This document shows, in pieces, positions 35,212-46,256 of a stretch of DNA of 64,000 nucleotides. The translations under genes and the position numbers were made by a program. Within the stretch, counting starts at the first letter, position 1, and every line of letters begins with the position of its first letter. This stretch comes from Rhodosporidiobolus odoratus (Eukaryota > Basidiomycota > Microbotryomycetes > Sporidiobolales > Sporidiobolaceae): positions 124,001 through 188,000 of the forward strand of contig JAOANU010000016.1 of assembly GCA_034387635.1 (NCBI GenBank), in the 5' to 3' direction. The notes below the pieces were generated by a model, which saw nothing but the letters and a program-made list of their open reading frames with translations, was not told the DNA's origin and did no database searches.

Positions 35212-36891
35212 ATGGCTTTCCCTTCTTCGTCAGGCTCGGCAACAACAACAATGAATCGGTGCTCCATAAACCCAAGTACCAATTCAACGCCGACCTCCTC
35301 CGAATTCTCACCGCCTCCGGGTCGATCCGCCGTCCTCGTCGAGTGTTTCGATGGACAACCTCTCCCCGCTTCCTATCGTGCTCCTCGTCGTTCAGAACGC
35401 CGTGCAAGATGAGCAGAAACTAGTCTTTGCCATTGGGCGACTTACCACCTCGAACCAAGACGTGGACGGCGCGCAGAACATCAAACCAGACCAGCAACGG
35501 CAGCTTCAGTGGCTCGCTCTTACGACCCAAGTAACCTTCCGCCTATCCTCCCACGTCCACCACTCGGATCAGGACGAACCCGAGGAAATTCCTCCTTCAA
35601 TGCGATGAACCTATGCCTTTGCAAAGAGGGGCAGTTTTGGAAAACCCGTCGAGATGCAGCTGGACAAGTATCACCTTGGAGCTGCTGTTTGAACAAGCTG
35701 ATCAGGGGCAGGGGGAGACGTTCAAGGGGTTTGTATTGGAGGTTAAGGTGGAATTACTGATGGACAAGGAGGTTGTACCGAGGATTATTAGGCCTAGACA
35801 GGTTGGGATTGATGCGACCAGTTTGGCTCATTGTACCAATGGTGCGTTTCCCTCCCTCATCAGACCTCTTCACTCGACTTGTCCTCTGTACGCTGGCTGA
35901 CAACACCGTTCTCCTCCTCCGCGTCCGATATCATCAGCTTTGCCCAATACCCGATCCCCACACGACGTCGGTTTCTTCTTCCCCCCCGACGCCGGTCCAG
36001 CTCCGGTGCTGAACTCTGGGCGTCGAAACAACTTCTCATGACGGCTTCGTCCTACTTCCGCACGTTCTTTGGCTCAAGGTTCGCAGAGATGAACCCGCAA
36101 CCCCAGCCCCTTCCGCCCGCGACTCTCTCCGGCACCTCTGGTAGGGAAGGGGATAAGATGGAGGAAGGAGAGGAGCTAGTGAGCGGAGGAGAGGGTGAGG
36201 ACAGTCTGATCACTCCAGAGGAGGAGGAGGAGGAGGGGGAAGCGACCGAAGCAGCAGAAACGGAACCTTCAGACATCGGCACCGACGCCGACGGCGAGGG
36301 TTCAGCCTCAGCAGCAGAAGACGACGACAGCGACTCCGAGTACGAGCAATACGAGTCTACCCTTTTCGTCCCTCGTCTCTTGCCAAACCCTCTCAACAGC
36401 CCCGGCTCCCTCCCTACACCGAAACAACCATCGCTGAAACTCGTTTGGTCACCTACGCTGCCGTTCTTCACTGGCTCTCGACTCGCTACATCGCTTTCGC
36501 ACCTCTCCGATCCGCCTCTCACCCTCTCAACGCAGTCGGTCGTAAAACTCGTATCGAAACCATAGTAGGACTCGGCAAAACAAACTCGTTCCCTCCCAAT
36601 TCCCGTCTCTCCCAAATCTAGCCGACCTCCTCGACCTTCCCGAACTAGAACACCTAGCTCTAGAATCAATCCTTGGTTCCCTAGTCCCCTCACACCATGT
36701 CCCTCGAACTCTTTAGCGATCTCGCTTATTGTTATGACGAAGTCAGGGAGGCATTGGAGGTCTATGCGTCGAGGAATTGGGAGGCGGTGACTGCGAGTGA
36801 GACGTTGAGGGCGGTGGATAGACGGACTAGGGCGGGACCGGGGATGCCGATGGCTGGGAGGGCTGGAATGGTTCTGTTTGAGTTGTTCTGA
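35212..36891 (+). pseudogene. Broken BTB-domain gene, several frameshifts
   Basis: Protein-like pieces of one gene lie in order but in different frames. A PHDVGFFFPPDAG piece changes frame before GAELWASKQLLMTASSYFR (the BTB core), which is followed by an acidic linker ending DDDSDSEYEQYE. Another frame change precedes TTIAETRLVTYAAVLHWL, which runs into a TAG near 36620. LADLLDLPELEHLAL continues in a third frame, and ELFSDLAYCYDEVREALEVYA in a further one, ending at 36891. The same order of motifs is seen in the copy at 47366-48753 (GAELWAKANMLSRSSPYLK, ITITQTAFSTYYAVLVYL, MAHLLQLEDL, ELFSDISNAYDDL), which shows what the parent looked like. A GTGCGT donor at 35842 shows the parent had introns. 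The 5' boundary is uncertain. Sequencing error is possible, but neighbouring genes show none. Confidence 0.7.
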
Positions 36892-37343
36892 GGTGCAGAG
36901 GAAGATGGCGAACAACACACTGGTGAGAGCCTTTTCTTTGGGGGTTTTCCTCCTCCTTCTTCTTCTTCTACCTGTGTGTGGCTTGCTGATGATTTGATCT
37001 TCGACCTCAGGCGGGAAAGGCGTGAGGTGGGCCAACGCCTGAATAACGTTTTTGCCATACAAATCCATCGATGCCGGGGCGTACCGAGGGTTCCGGTACG
37101 TATCTGTGGAGAAGCGCCGGTGCTGCTCTTATGGTCTTGCTCAGTCAATCTGTCGTTGTTGTACGGTGCATAGCTTAGTAGAACTGTCTCAGTCAAGCCC
37201 GTTTTTTCGTGTCTCGGTTGACCTTCCCAACTGCATCAAAAAAGCTAGACATTCTCAGATTTGCATGACGACATACGAACAGGCAACAACGTAAGAAGAA
37301 AAGGATGAGAGAAAGAATGGAAGACAAGGAGAGGAGTCTAGTT
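36892..37343. other. Region between the broken BTB gene and the RRxS-rich gene
   Basis: About 450 bases with no supported gene. It should carry the 3' untranslated region of the minus-strand gene that ends at 37344 and whatever is left of the pseudogene's 3' end. Confidence 0.4.
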
Positions 37344-40300
37344 CTACACCCTGCCCGCCCCTCGCGACTTCCCTTGAACCGGCCCACGAGAAGAAGTAAG
37401 GAGAGAAGCCCTCAACTGCTGAAGCTTTTCTCGTTCGCGTGTCTGCTCAATCGGAACGTGTCAGTGCTCGAAGCCGCGCGAAGAAGAAGAAGAAGAAGGA
37501 GAAGAAGAAGAGGAAAGGAACGAACCGCTTCCTCCTCCCTAGCCCTCTCCCTCACCCTCCTAACCTCCTCCTCCCTCCTCTTCTGCCTCTCACTCCACTC
37601 CAACTTCTCCTTCAACCTCTTCTCAATCTCCTCCGCCACGCCCTTCTGAGCTGTAACCCTCTCCCTCTCCTTGTGTCTCGGTCGTTCCCGTTCCGTCTTT
37701 GCAGGCTGGATCACGCGATTCTCCTTCTCTTGCCCTGACGTGCAAGTCGACGTCGAAGTTGCAGGGGCTTTCCGAGCTCGAGGTCCTGCCGTCGTTGTCG
37801 TCGTCGTCGTCGCAGACGCCTGAACCCGAGCCCTCTTTGCCGCCGGGGGTGGCATCCCTGCAGCAGAACCAGAACCAGAACCAGGAGCTGAACCAGGAGC
37901 CCGAGCAGGCGCACGACCCGGTGCACTCTCGAGCGCTTTCCTAACCCTCACCCCCGCACTCGCCGCCAAAGTCGACGCAGCAAGCTTGGCTTCTCGGTTC
38001 TTCCAAGTTGAGAGGCGTTCAACGAAGAGGGGAGACGCAGAGGCGGAACCAGTGGGGGTAGGAGCTGGACGGGGACGAGAAGAGCGAGAGGTGCCGAAGG
38101 TGAAGGGTTTCGAGGCGGTTGGGGCGGGTTTTTTGAGTAGTGGAGCGGTGGGAGCGGTCGGGGCTGCAGGAGGGGGAGGACCAGGGGCGGAAAAGACGGT
38201 CTGTTGAGGGCGAGGAACGTCATTCAAATGCCAGGAACAGAAGGACAAGGGACATACGGGGTGCGGGGCTAAACTTGTAGAAGCAGCAAGAGCCTCAGGC
38301 TCGGGTACTTCAATCTGCTCCTCCTCCTCCTCCGGCTGCGAAAGTCGTTGCCGCTCTTTCTCTTTCGTATCGAGTTCGTGCTGCTGCTCTTGCTGCACTT
38401 CCTCGTTCTCTCGCTCATGTCCCATCTCTTCATGTCCAGCCTCCCCAACCACAATCTCCTCCAAGAACCTCGAAACCCTCCTCTTCAAATCCCCTCTCGA
38501 ACCCGATACCCGCGTATTGGTCTCGAGGGCGGCTTTCGTCAGCGCTGTGAGAGGTACTTCAGGGGCGGGCTCGGGTTCGGCGGCGGGTGCAGGTGAGGCG
38601 ATTCGAAGTTGTTCGGTCTCGAATTGCAGTGGAGGGGCAGCGCGAGAAGCGGGTTCTGGTGCGGCCTCGGAGACTACTCGATCGCCTGTTGAAGGGTCGA
38701 CGGTCGAGGGGCGAGGGCGCCGATGAGGTGCAGTGGAAGCAGAGAGGGTTGAGGTGGGACGCGAACGAGGTTGGCGAGGGGCAGGATCACGGCCGTGCTG
38801 AATGGGTATGGGCTTGGCAAGTGGTGCAGATACTCCCTTCGCGGTGAGAGGGACAGCTATAGGTTTGGTGAGGTTGGGGGGCTTGGCAGAGGAGGATAGA
38901 GAAGAAGCGAGTTTAGGACGCTGGAGACGTCAAGGAAGTCAGCTCAACTCCCGATCACCTTGAGTCGGGTCCACGCACCTTAGCCCTCTCCTCCCTGCCA
39001 ATCTCTCCCCCGACCCTCTTCCCCTTCCCTTTGTCCTTCGCATTGCCCCCGACAGCTTTCACCCTCTCCTCCTGCCTCTCCCTGTTCCTCCGTTCCCTCT
39101 CCTCCTTCCTCCTCTTCCTCTCCATCTCGCGATCCGACGAGGCAGCGAAAGCAAAAGAAGCAGGAAGGGTGAGGTTGGAAACTGGGGCTGGAATCGGGGG
39201 CGGTTTGATGGGCAGGGGTTTGGTTGAAGTCGAGATCGAGGTGGAGGCGCGGAGGGTGGACGAGGTGGAGGCGCCAAGATTGTGCGTCTGAGATCTCGAT
39301 GTGGAAGGAGCCGAAGCTGAGGTAGAGCTGACGAGTACAGCTGCTGATTGCTGAGCGGCTACAGCTGGCTCTTGCGAAACGGATTGAGGGACGCCAAAGT
39401 CTGGTTCCGAACGCCTTGGCGGAGTAGGCGGTGGAGGAGCGCACGACGTCCGTCTGTAGTGACGCTGCTCGTCGACCGGTCCACTTGCGGTCGGCGGCAC
39501 TGCTTCTTCTCCTTCTTCCTCTTCCTCCACCTGGGTCTCCTGCTGCGCCGGATCAAGCGGCGGGACTCTCGACGCTCTCCGCTGCAATCGTCCGAGCGAG
39601 CAAGTCCGCTGCTCCCCCTCCACCGCCTGCTCAACCTCACTCGCTCTTTCTCTCTCGAGCTCCGCCGCCGCAGAAACAGGAGGACGAAGTAGCGGCGGAA
39701 CCCTCGACGCTCTCCTGTGCGACCTGCCCAGAGCAGCAGGAGCTTGCTCAGCTGGTTCCGTCTCCTCGGCACAGGGTGCAACTGAAGTCGCTTCCGTCGA
39801 AGGTCCGAGGGAGACGCGCGACGCTCGGCGAAGGGGACGGGAAAGAGTCGTCGACGTCGCGAGGCAGGGGGGCGGGGCAGGTGGGCAGGTCGAATCGGTA
39901 GCTGTGGAACATATCGATTGTTCGGGTTGCGCATGAGGCATGGGGGCGAGGGAGGGACGAGCTGGCGCCTGGGTTGATGAAGTCGAGGCGGGCTCGACTG
40001 ATGCCACGTCGGGAGGAGGAAGCTCGCGAGCGGTGGACACCCTCGAAACGCGACGCTGAGACTTCGAGAGCGCTGTCAATGTCGGCACAGAGGCTGAGAG
40101 AGAAGCTCGCTTGGGTTTCGCCGGTTTGGGGGCTTCTGGCGCTACGAGCGAGACCCGAATAGCTTTGCCCGGCCTCGGAGCTTGAGACTGTGACTGCGAT
40201 AGCGAAAGTGGCGCGGCGAGGGCGAAAGAGACTGAGGAGGAGAGATTATGCGTGTCGTCCCCGGCTGGAAGGGCGAGGGAGACTCGAGAAGGTCGTCGAC

Positions 40301-42467
40301 GAGGTTTCGGCTGTTGTGGGACGGAAGAGGTAGAGGCGGGAAGGGCATGTTCGGTGGGAGGAGGAGGCGTGACGTTCTCGTCTGCTTCCTCCTGCTTGAC
40401 CTCGACCTCGACCTCGAACTCGACTTCCGGCTCGACCCTGAGGGCCACGATGAAGCCGTCTTCCATACTCGTTTCCTCCTGCTCCTGCACTGGTGCAAGA
40501 GAACCCGCAGCCAATGTCGTCCTTCTCGCCCTCTTTCCCCCTCCCTCAATCTTCTGATCGTCCACCCCGTTTTGCCCCGCCAACCCTACTTCCCTCCGAG
40601 CTTCTTCCGCTTCTTCTCCCTCTTTCTCTTCCTCCTCAACCACCTTCCTCTTCACCCCCCTCGCCGGCGTACTCATAACTCCCCCTCTCCCCCTCTCTCG
40701 TACACTAGCACCCAAACCCCCTCCGCCGCCTAATCGAGCCAGATCCAGCGGCGCACCCATTTGAGGGAGGGTCATGTCTGCATCAAAGTTGAAGTTGGAG
40801 GCCGTAACATCGGGTGGAGTGGGGTCGTCTTGAAGCGCTTCTGCAGAGGCCGAGGTTTGGGCTAGAGAAACGTCGGCGGCGGGTTCTTCGAGAATTGATG
40901 GAGGGACAAAGGCGACAGTCGTCACTGCTTCTCCTCGCTTCTCCTCGTCGTTCCCGTCGTCTCCGACGTCGACCGGGGCCGAAAGCGCGGCAAGCAACTC
41001 CTCCGCCTCTTTAACCAGCGCCGCCTTCTTTTCCTCCTCCTCATCCCGACCCTCGTCCAAATCGCCCATCCTCTGCACCTCTGTAGACGAAACCGCAGAC
41101 GGCGGAAGCGCCAACGTCTTGCCTTCGACGTTTTGCGAGACCTTCGTGGGACCGGCCGTCCCTTCTTTTTTCCGTTCCCCGACTTTCCTCTCCCTCTCCT
41201 CCTTTGCCTCCCTAACCTTCCTCTTCCTCATCTCCGCCTCCTCATTCTCAGCATCCCCCAAGTCCTGCGAGCACTTTTTCCGCTCACCCAGTCCGAGTGC
41301 GGAAAGGGACACGCGACGATGGGCGGGATGATCAGGTGGAAGAAGGTGAGCGGGGCGGGCGAGAGGAGCGAGGGTACTGGTTGAAGGGCGACGTCTGCGG
41401 GAAGAAGGATCGGCGAGGGGAGGAGCGGCTGAAAGGGAAGAAGGAGCAGCAGCCTCGGGGTTGGCGGGGAGGGCTGGCATCGGTGGATGGGCGGGAAGGG
41501 GATTGGCGAGAGGGGGGGTGGTAGCGTCCTTAGCTACGGGCGAAGGTGCAAGTAAGGCGGTGTCTGGAAGAGCATTCGGAGCAGATGGTGTAGTCCTGGT
41601 GGTCTCCGTCTCAAATTGGGGTAGAGAGACGGGATGAGGGAGAGGAGCGAGGGAGGGGCGATGGCGCGCGGGGACAGACGTGAAGTGTTGTGACTCAGCA
41701 GCTCCGGCTTCGTCCTGTGCGGCGACGGCCGGAACTGCGATTTCTGGCGCCGGCGATTCTGCCACCATTGAAGCAGTTTCGAGTACTGGAAGAGGGTTTA
41801 GAGCGGGCGTAGGTGGGGCGGCTAGCGGTCCCACCTCGCGGTCTTGAGGGCCTAGATCAAGTGAGAGAGATCGAGCGGTATGGCGTGGGGAAGGCTGAGG
41901 CGCCGGTAAAGGCTCTTTCGAGAGTAGGACTGACGATGAAGGAAGTGATTCTTCAGCCTGGGCTGGCGCGGTAAATGTAGAGTCTGCGTGGCTGAATTCA
42001 GCTCAATTTTTACCGGCAAGACGAGGAGGAAGCGCACCTTGACCCGTCTCATACCCGGACAGACCAGCGTTTTCACCTCCCATTGAAACAAGCATTAACT
42101 CGTCGTCCTCATTGTCCGTGTCCATCCCGGGAGACAGTGGCACAGTCTCGACTACTCTTGCCTTGCCCTTGTCTCGAGCGGGAGTGCGTGCGGCGATGGT
42201 GAAGGCGCTCTGGTCGGCCAACCAAGAAGGTGGATCAAAGTCGCCCAACAGTGCGTCGCCATGGTCGTGCTCGTCCAGTAGGCCACCAAAGTCGAAGCGA
42301 GATAGCTCTGCGACACTCCTGGCTGGTGTGGGTGGTTCTGGAAGTTGAGGTCGAGGTTGAGGTTGAGATGTTGAACGAGGAGGTGGGGGATGTGAGATGG
42401 GTCGAGGGAGGGCTGAAGGGGGTTGTTTGCCTGCTCGTACGGGCAGCATAGACAGGTAGGGAGCCAT
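37344..42467 (-). CDS. Large basic Ser/Pro-rich protein with repeated RRxS motifs, possibly TPX2-like
   Basis: Five exons (42467-42038, 41983-38979, 38920-38258, 38200-37526, 37442-37344) give 1,623 residues. Most of it appears disordered. About a dozen Arg-Arg-x-Ser or closely related sites are spread along it, several in the recurring form RRASRV or RRVSRV (for example KPRRRPSRVSLAL, SQRRVSRVST, PLRRASRVSLG, SHRRASRVPPLL, LQRRASRVPPLD, KRRVSRFLEE), which would suit Aurora or PKA-type kinases. A KPFTFGTSRSSRPRP stretch and the highly charged C-terminal helix (EEIEKRLKEKLEWSERQKR onward) resemble TPX2-type spindle proteins, but this is weak. There is no kinase, IN-box or motor domain. The start is the first ATG that leads into the frame. 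It is divergent from the SNX4 gene, 177 bases away. A mitotic or microtubule role is inference. Confidence 0.75.
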
Positions 42468-42644
42468 GGTAGGCGACCCTCGCGCGATAATCGATAATAG
42501 CGAGTTGTGTGTAGTGAGTATGGCAAACAAAGTTGACACTGCGGAATTGGGAGCAAGTTGAGGGGAGGCCTAGATTGAAGCAACCCGCAGGAGGCGTCGC
42601 TCCTTCCTCTACTCGCACCGCTCGATCGTCTCGAGTGCCACAGG
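42468..42644. promoter_or_regulatory. Short divergent promoter, 177 bases
   Basis: The start codons of the RRxS-rich gene (minus) and SNX4 (plus) are only 177 bases apart. An AT-rich patch with a GATAAT repeat (near 42486-42500) is the only obvious feature and could be the core promoter or a nucleosome-free segment. Confidence 0.5.
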
Positions 42645-44669
42645 ATGGACTCAGTACGCGACGACGACTTCTCTGCGTCAATCGCATGGGACACCAACCC
42701 CAACTCGACTTCAACCGCTCATCCCGACGACAACTTGAACTCGACCAACCCCCACTCGCAGTCTCACTCCGACTCGCCATCCGACCCGTACTCTGCCTAC
42801 AACACAACACAACACGCAGAAGATGCTCTAAACCCGGCATCGACCTCTATCGGCACAGGAGCACATGGCCCGTCAAGTCAACCAGGAACCGGTCAAGCCA
42901 TCACAGACGCTCACGTCAAAGACGGTAAAGTAGAACTCGAAGGCACTTCCGACACCTTTGTATCCTACCTCGTCACCGCCACCACCACCCTGCCGACCTT
43001 TGCCGGCACCAACCCCTCGGCGAGAAGGAGATTCCACGACTTTGTCTTTCTCCGGGATGCCCTCGTCAAAGACTTTCCCGCTTGCGTCGTGCCGCCTCTG
43101 CCCGAGAAGCACAGAATGGGTGCGCTCGTCTTTCCCTCCCTCAACCGCATACTCCCTGTCCGCTGCAGGATCCAATCTCATGACCTAATCTGGTTTTCTC
43201 GTCCCCCCCTTCGCACAGAATACGTGATTGGCGACCGTTTCTCCCCCGACTTCATCGAGCGAAGACGACAAGAGTACGCTCTTACTCCTCAACTCCCATC
43301 CTGCGTCCGTCTAACCCCGACTTTCTCCTGTGTAGCCTCGAACGCTTCCTCTCCCGCCTCTCCCGCCATCCCAGACTCTCGCACACCGAAATCCTCCAAC
43401 ACTTCCTCGAATCCACCGAATGGAACGTCTACAAGCACCGCCATTCCGCCGCCCGAGCTTCCATCTCTTCCGACACCTCCTACGACGCCGTCTCCCCCTC
43501 GTCCTCTTCTTCCGCTCCCTCCTCTTCCTCCTCGCACCACCATCACGGCGCAGCGGACAAACCTGGTCCAGCCCACAAATTCGTCGACACCCTGTCCGAC
43601 ACCCTCTTGAACGCGTTTACCAAACTCAAGAAACCTGACGAACGCTTCGTCGTCATTCGTCAACACCTCGACTCGTTTGAAGAAGGCTTGTCTTCGCTCG
43701 AACGGCTGGCCGCGCGGAGTAAAACGCGCTTGAGTGACTTGAGTGGGGATTATGAAGACCTGGCGGTGTCGGTTCAAGGGCTGGGGTATCTGGAGAGTGG
43801 CATCACGGAACCTTTGATGCGGTTCGAGCGGGCCTTGGTCGACTTTGGTCAAAACGTTCGAGATCACTCAGCCAGTGCCTCCGAGGCCTTTCTCGATCAC
43901 GTCCATTCCCTGTTGGCCTACTCTCACGCGTTCAAGACGGTTCTCAAGTTGAGGGATCAGAAACAGTTGGACTTCGAGGAACTGAGTAGTTATCTCAGTA
44001 ATGTGGTGGGAGAGAGGGAGAGGTTGGTTAATGGGGGTGGGTATGGGATGGGATTGGGAGGGTACTTTAAGGAGAAGTTGGAGCAGGTGAGAGGGGGCGA
44101 GACGGATATGAGTCGAGAGGCGAGGGTAAGGAGGTTGGATGCTAGGATCAAGGAGGTGAGCTTTGCATTGCCTCGATTGATTTCGAAGCGCGATCGACCG
44201 ACTGACTCCCCTTTCCTACGTTCTCTCCACGCCGCTCTCTGTGTTGACGCTCTGGGCTCTGCTCACTCTACCTTCCATCTCGCCTTTCCCCACGTCACAT
44301 CTTCCACGCACGCTACCGTCCCGCAGCTCCAAGAAGCCGTCATCTCCTCCTCCGCAACCTCAACCGCCTTCAACTCTCAAGTCCTCGTCGAACATTCCAT
44401 CTTCCGGGCTACAAAACGCGTCGAAATGAAACTCTTGTTGGGAGCGTTTGCCGAGAGTCAGATCAAGATGTACAAGGGGAGTGTGGGGGGGTGGGAGAGG
44501 TAAGTGATCATGCTTTCCTGGCTGGTTTCGTCTTTTCCTTCCTTCCCGGGATTGCGCGAGTCTGAACTCCACAACCCATCCTGTCTTGACACTGACCTGG
44601 TCTCTCCACTCCCACTCGATGACTCGCAGAACCATCCCACCTCTGCAACGGATCTACGTAGAGCCGTGA
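42645..44669 (+). CDS. SNX4: Sorting nexin-4 (Snx4/Atg24)
   Basis: Five exons (42645-43119, 43219-43273, 43336-44155, 44327-44499, 44630-44669) give 520 residues. The protein is a PX-BAR sorting nexin that binds phosphatidylinositol 3-phosphate and retrieves cargo from endosomes, and also serves selective autophagy. After a Ser/Asn/Asp-rich leader, the PX domain starts at FVSYLVTATTTLP and shows RRRFHDFVFLRDALVKDFP, VPPLPEKHRM and RRRQDLERFLSRLSRHP. The BAR region follows with KKPDERFVVIRQHLDSFEEGL, GDYEDLAVSVQGLGYLESGI and TEPLMRFERALVDFGQNVRD, very close to fungal Snx4. A His run and Ser-rich stretch lie between PX and BAR. The last exon is only 40 bases and codes the end RTIPPLQRIYVEP. The intron before exon 4 is 171 bases, longer than typical. 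Confidence 0.93.
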
Positions 44670-45015
44670 TTACCTCCCTTTTCCCTCTTCCCTCTGTCGA
44701 CCGTTTTCTTCTGCCCTCGTCGATTTACGGTCGTAGCTAGGTGTGTGCATCTTGTCCTGTTCCCGAAGTCAGGTGCTGCTGTCGGACATCACGAGCCAGA
44801 TGAGAAGGCGGGCGCAGGCCTCCACTCCTTCTCGCGCCGGCTACGTCTCCTCCTTTAGTCGCAGCCTTTTTTTTTTCTTTTTCAAGCCTGTAGGTCTCGC
44901 AAAGCTCGAGCTCCGGTCTCGCTCCACCCTTCAGACAGAGGGCTGTCGCCTCTACAGATGGGAAGCGCCGCAAAGAGCGAAGTTGAGCAGGTTCGAATTC
45001 TCGGTCGTGCACGCC
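44670..45015. other. Region between SNX4 and the decayed F-box-like copy
   Basis: About 350 bases. They hold the SNX4 3' end and possibly unrecognisable upstream remains of the damaged gene that becomes visible at about 45016. A T-rich run lies at 44869-44883. Confidence 0.4.
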
Positions 45016-45431
45016 AACTCACAGCGCTGCTACCCCTGGCGTGACGGAACCCTTGATCTTGGCCTCAACAACACTTCTCTTTGCTACCTCGACCGCATGA
45101 TTCCCCTCTTCACATGCTGCCCCGCCCTTTAAAGCCTCGCTTGGGTTCGCGTCAGTGACACCTCTCCTGCTCACTTCTTCCCCCACTCGCCCAACCTACG
45201 GCTTTGCCACCTCTACTTCTTCCTCAACCGGAAGAAGTACAATCAATACCTCGCAAAGACGCTGCCCGCCATCCCGCAAAGTCTGGAGACTGTAACACTT
45301 TTCGGCGGCAGAGATGAGGCGGAACCGGGCTTAAAAGGTCGGTGTGAGCAGATGGGAGTGAAGCTTGAGATCAGTAGGAGCTCGGTAAACTCGTGACGGA
45401 TGTCGAGTTGTGGGCGAGGTCGCAGCAGTAG
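45016..45431 (+). pseudogene. Decayed copy of an F-box/LRR-like gene
   Basis: This stretch is a degraded relative of the 3' half of the gene at 46257-47273. Aligned by eye, the frame holding LAWVRVSDTSPAHFFPHSPNL, RLCHLYFFLNRKKYN and LETVTLFGGRDEAEPGLKGRC matches LAWVQTGPVTPSTFFPDNPDL, RLRRLYFFLTRRKQT and VEQLTLFGGNVGLDTGLQHRC of the other copy. The codon before SLAWV is TAA where the relative has CAA, a simple nonsense change. A frameshift near 45388 puts the shared ending LVTDVELWARSQQ in another frame, with its stop at 45429-45431. Upstream of about 45100 further frame changes make the alignment fade. The last 42 bases of both copies are nearly identical, so the duplication is fairly recent or was homogenised. 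Confidence 0.7.
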
Positions 45432-46195
45432 GGTCGGTAGACTCTGAAGCGGTGTACCAGCAATGCGAACACCTTATACTGGCCTGTCGAGCGTTCAAGC
45501 TCGCAGCTGACTGCTCAGAGTCGTGTATACGCGCGACCGCGACTCAGGCGCGCGAGCGGCTCCGCGTCAAAGCCATTAACGACCACCTAAGATATTTCAT
45601 TCTGAGGCGACAACCTCGGCTGAGAGACACCACGAGCGCGGAGAAGGCAGAGATGGCGCACCGTGTCCTATGCTACATCGAGCACGGCTTCGTATGTGGC
45701 CCTCCGCCCAAAGAGCTGTGGAACGAGGCGAGCAGGTCTTCATCAGTTGAGCAAGTCGAGGTCGACAGAGGTTGGAGACAAGCGCGGGCAGAGGGTGAGA
45801 CAGGCTGTAGAGGTGTCTTGACTCGTGCCGTTCAACACTGAGCACCTGCAAAGCGCTTCGGGAAGGGAGTGTAGCTGTACGGACGAGCAAGACACGAGGC
45901 GATCTCTTCGCTTCTCCCCTGTCAAAAAGGGTCGATCTTGCGGAACGACTGATAGCACTGACTCGCTCGCTCACGCTACCGGCACTAAAGCCCGTCACAC
46001 CGTCACCTGACCTCGGCGCTCCCCGACAACTCCCCACTACCCGATTCTCCTCCTCAAGCTTCGCTTGGTCCCTCATCGCTGGGCTCACGCCCTTTGATCC
46101 CTTCCGCCTCTTCATCGCGTCAGGACTCGTCTCTGCTCGGCCTGTCAGCCAGCAGCTGAGTTTCGGAGTTGTGAACGGTCCGTTCCGCTTATCAG
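45432..46195. other. Spacer between the two F-box-like copies
   Basis: About 760 bases with an open frame (to 45841) that lacks an ATG at its beginning and any family feature. Its right end (about 46115-46195) appears to be a non-coding first exon of the next gene, because a good intron follows at 46196-46255. Confidence 0.4.
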
Positions 46196-46256
46196 GTGCG
46201 TTTTTCTCCCTTGCTCCCGCATTAAAGCTTGACTTGGTTCTCCTCCTCTGCGCAGC

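Noticed and set aside
36179..36400. An intron of about 210 bases to repair one frame change in the BTB pseudogene
   Set aside because: It would delete the acidic linker that the other copy keeps and would not repair the remaining frame changes.
37439..41524. Many plus-strand frames opposite the RRxS-rich gene
   Set aside because: Low-complexity mirror images of a GC-rich coding region; the minus strand gives one 1,623-residue product with all phases closing.
44988..45000. A GTTCGAAT element resembling a tRNA T-arm
   Set aside because: No matching acceptor stem or anticodon arm surrounds it.
45410..45841. A 143-codon plus-strand frame between the F-box-like copies
   Set aside because: The first codon is not ATG, the start overlaps the end of the decayed copy in another frame, and no family feature is visible.
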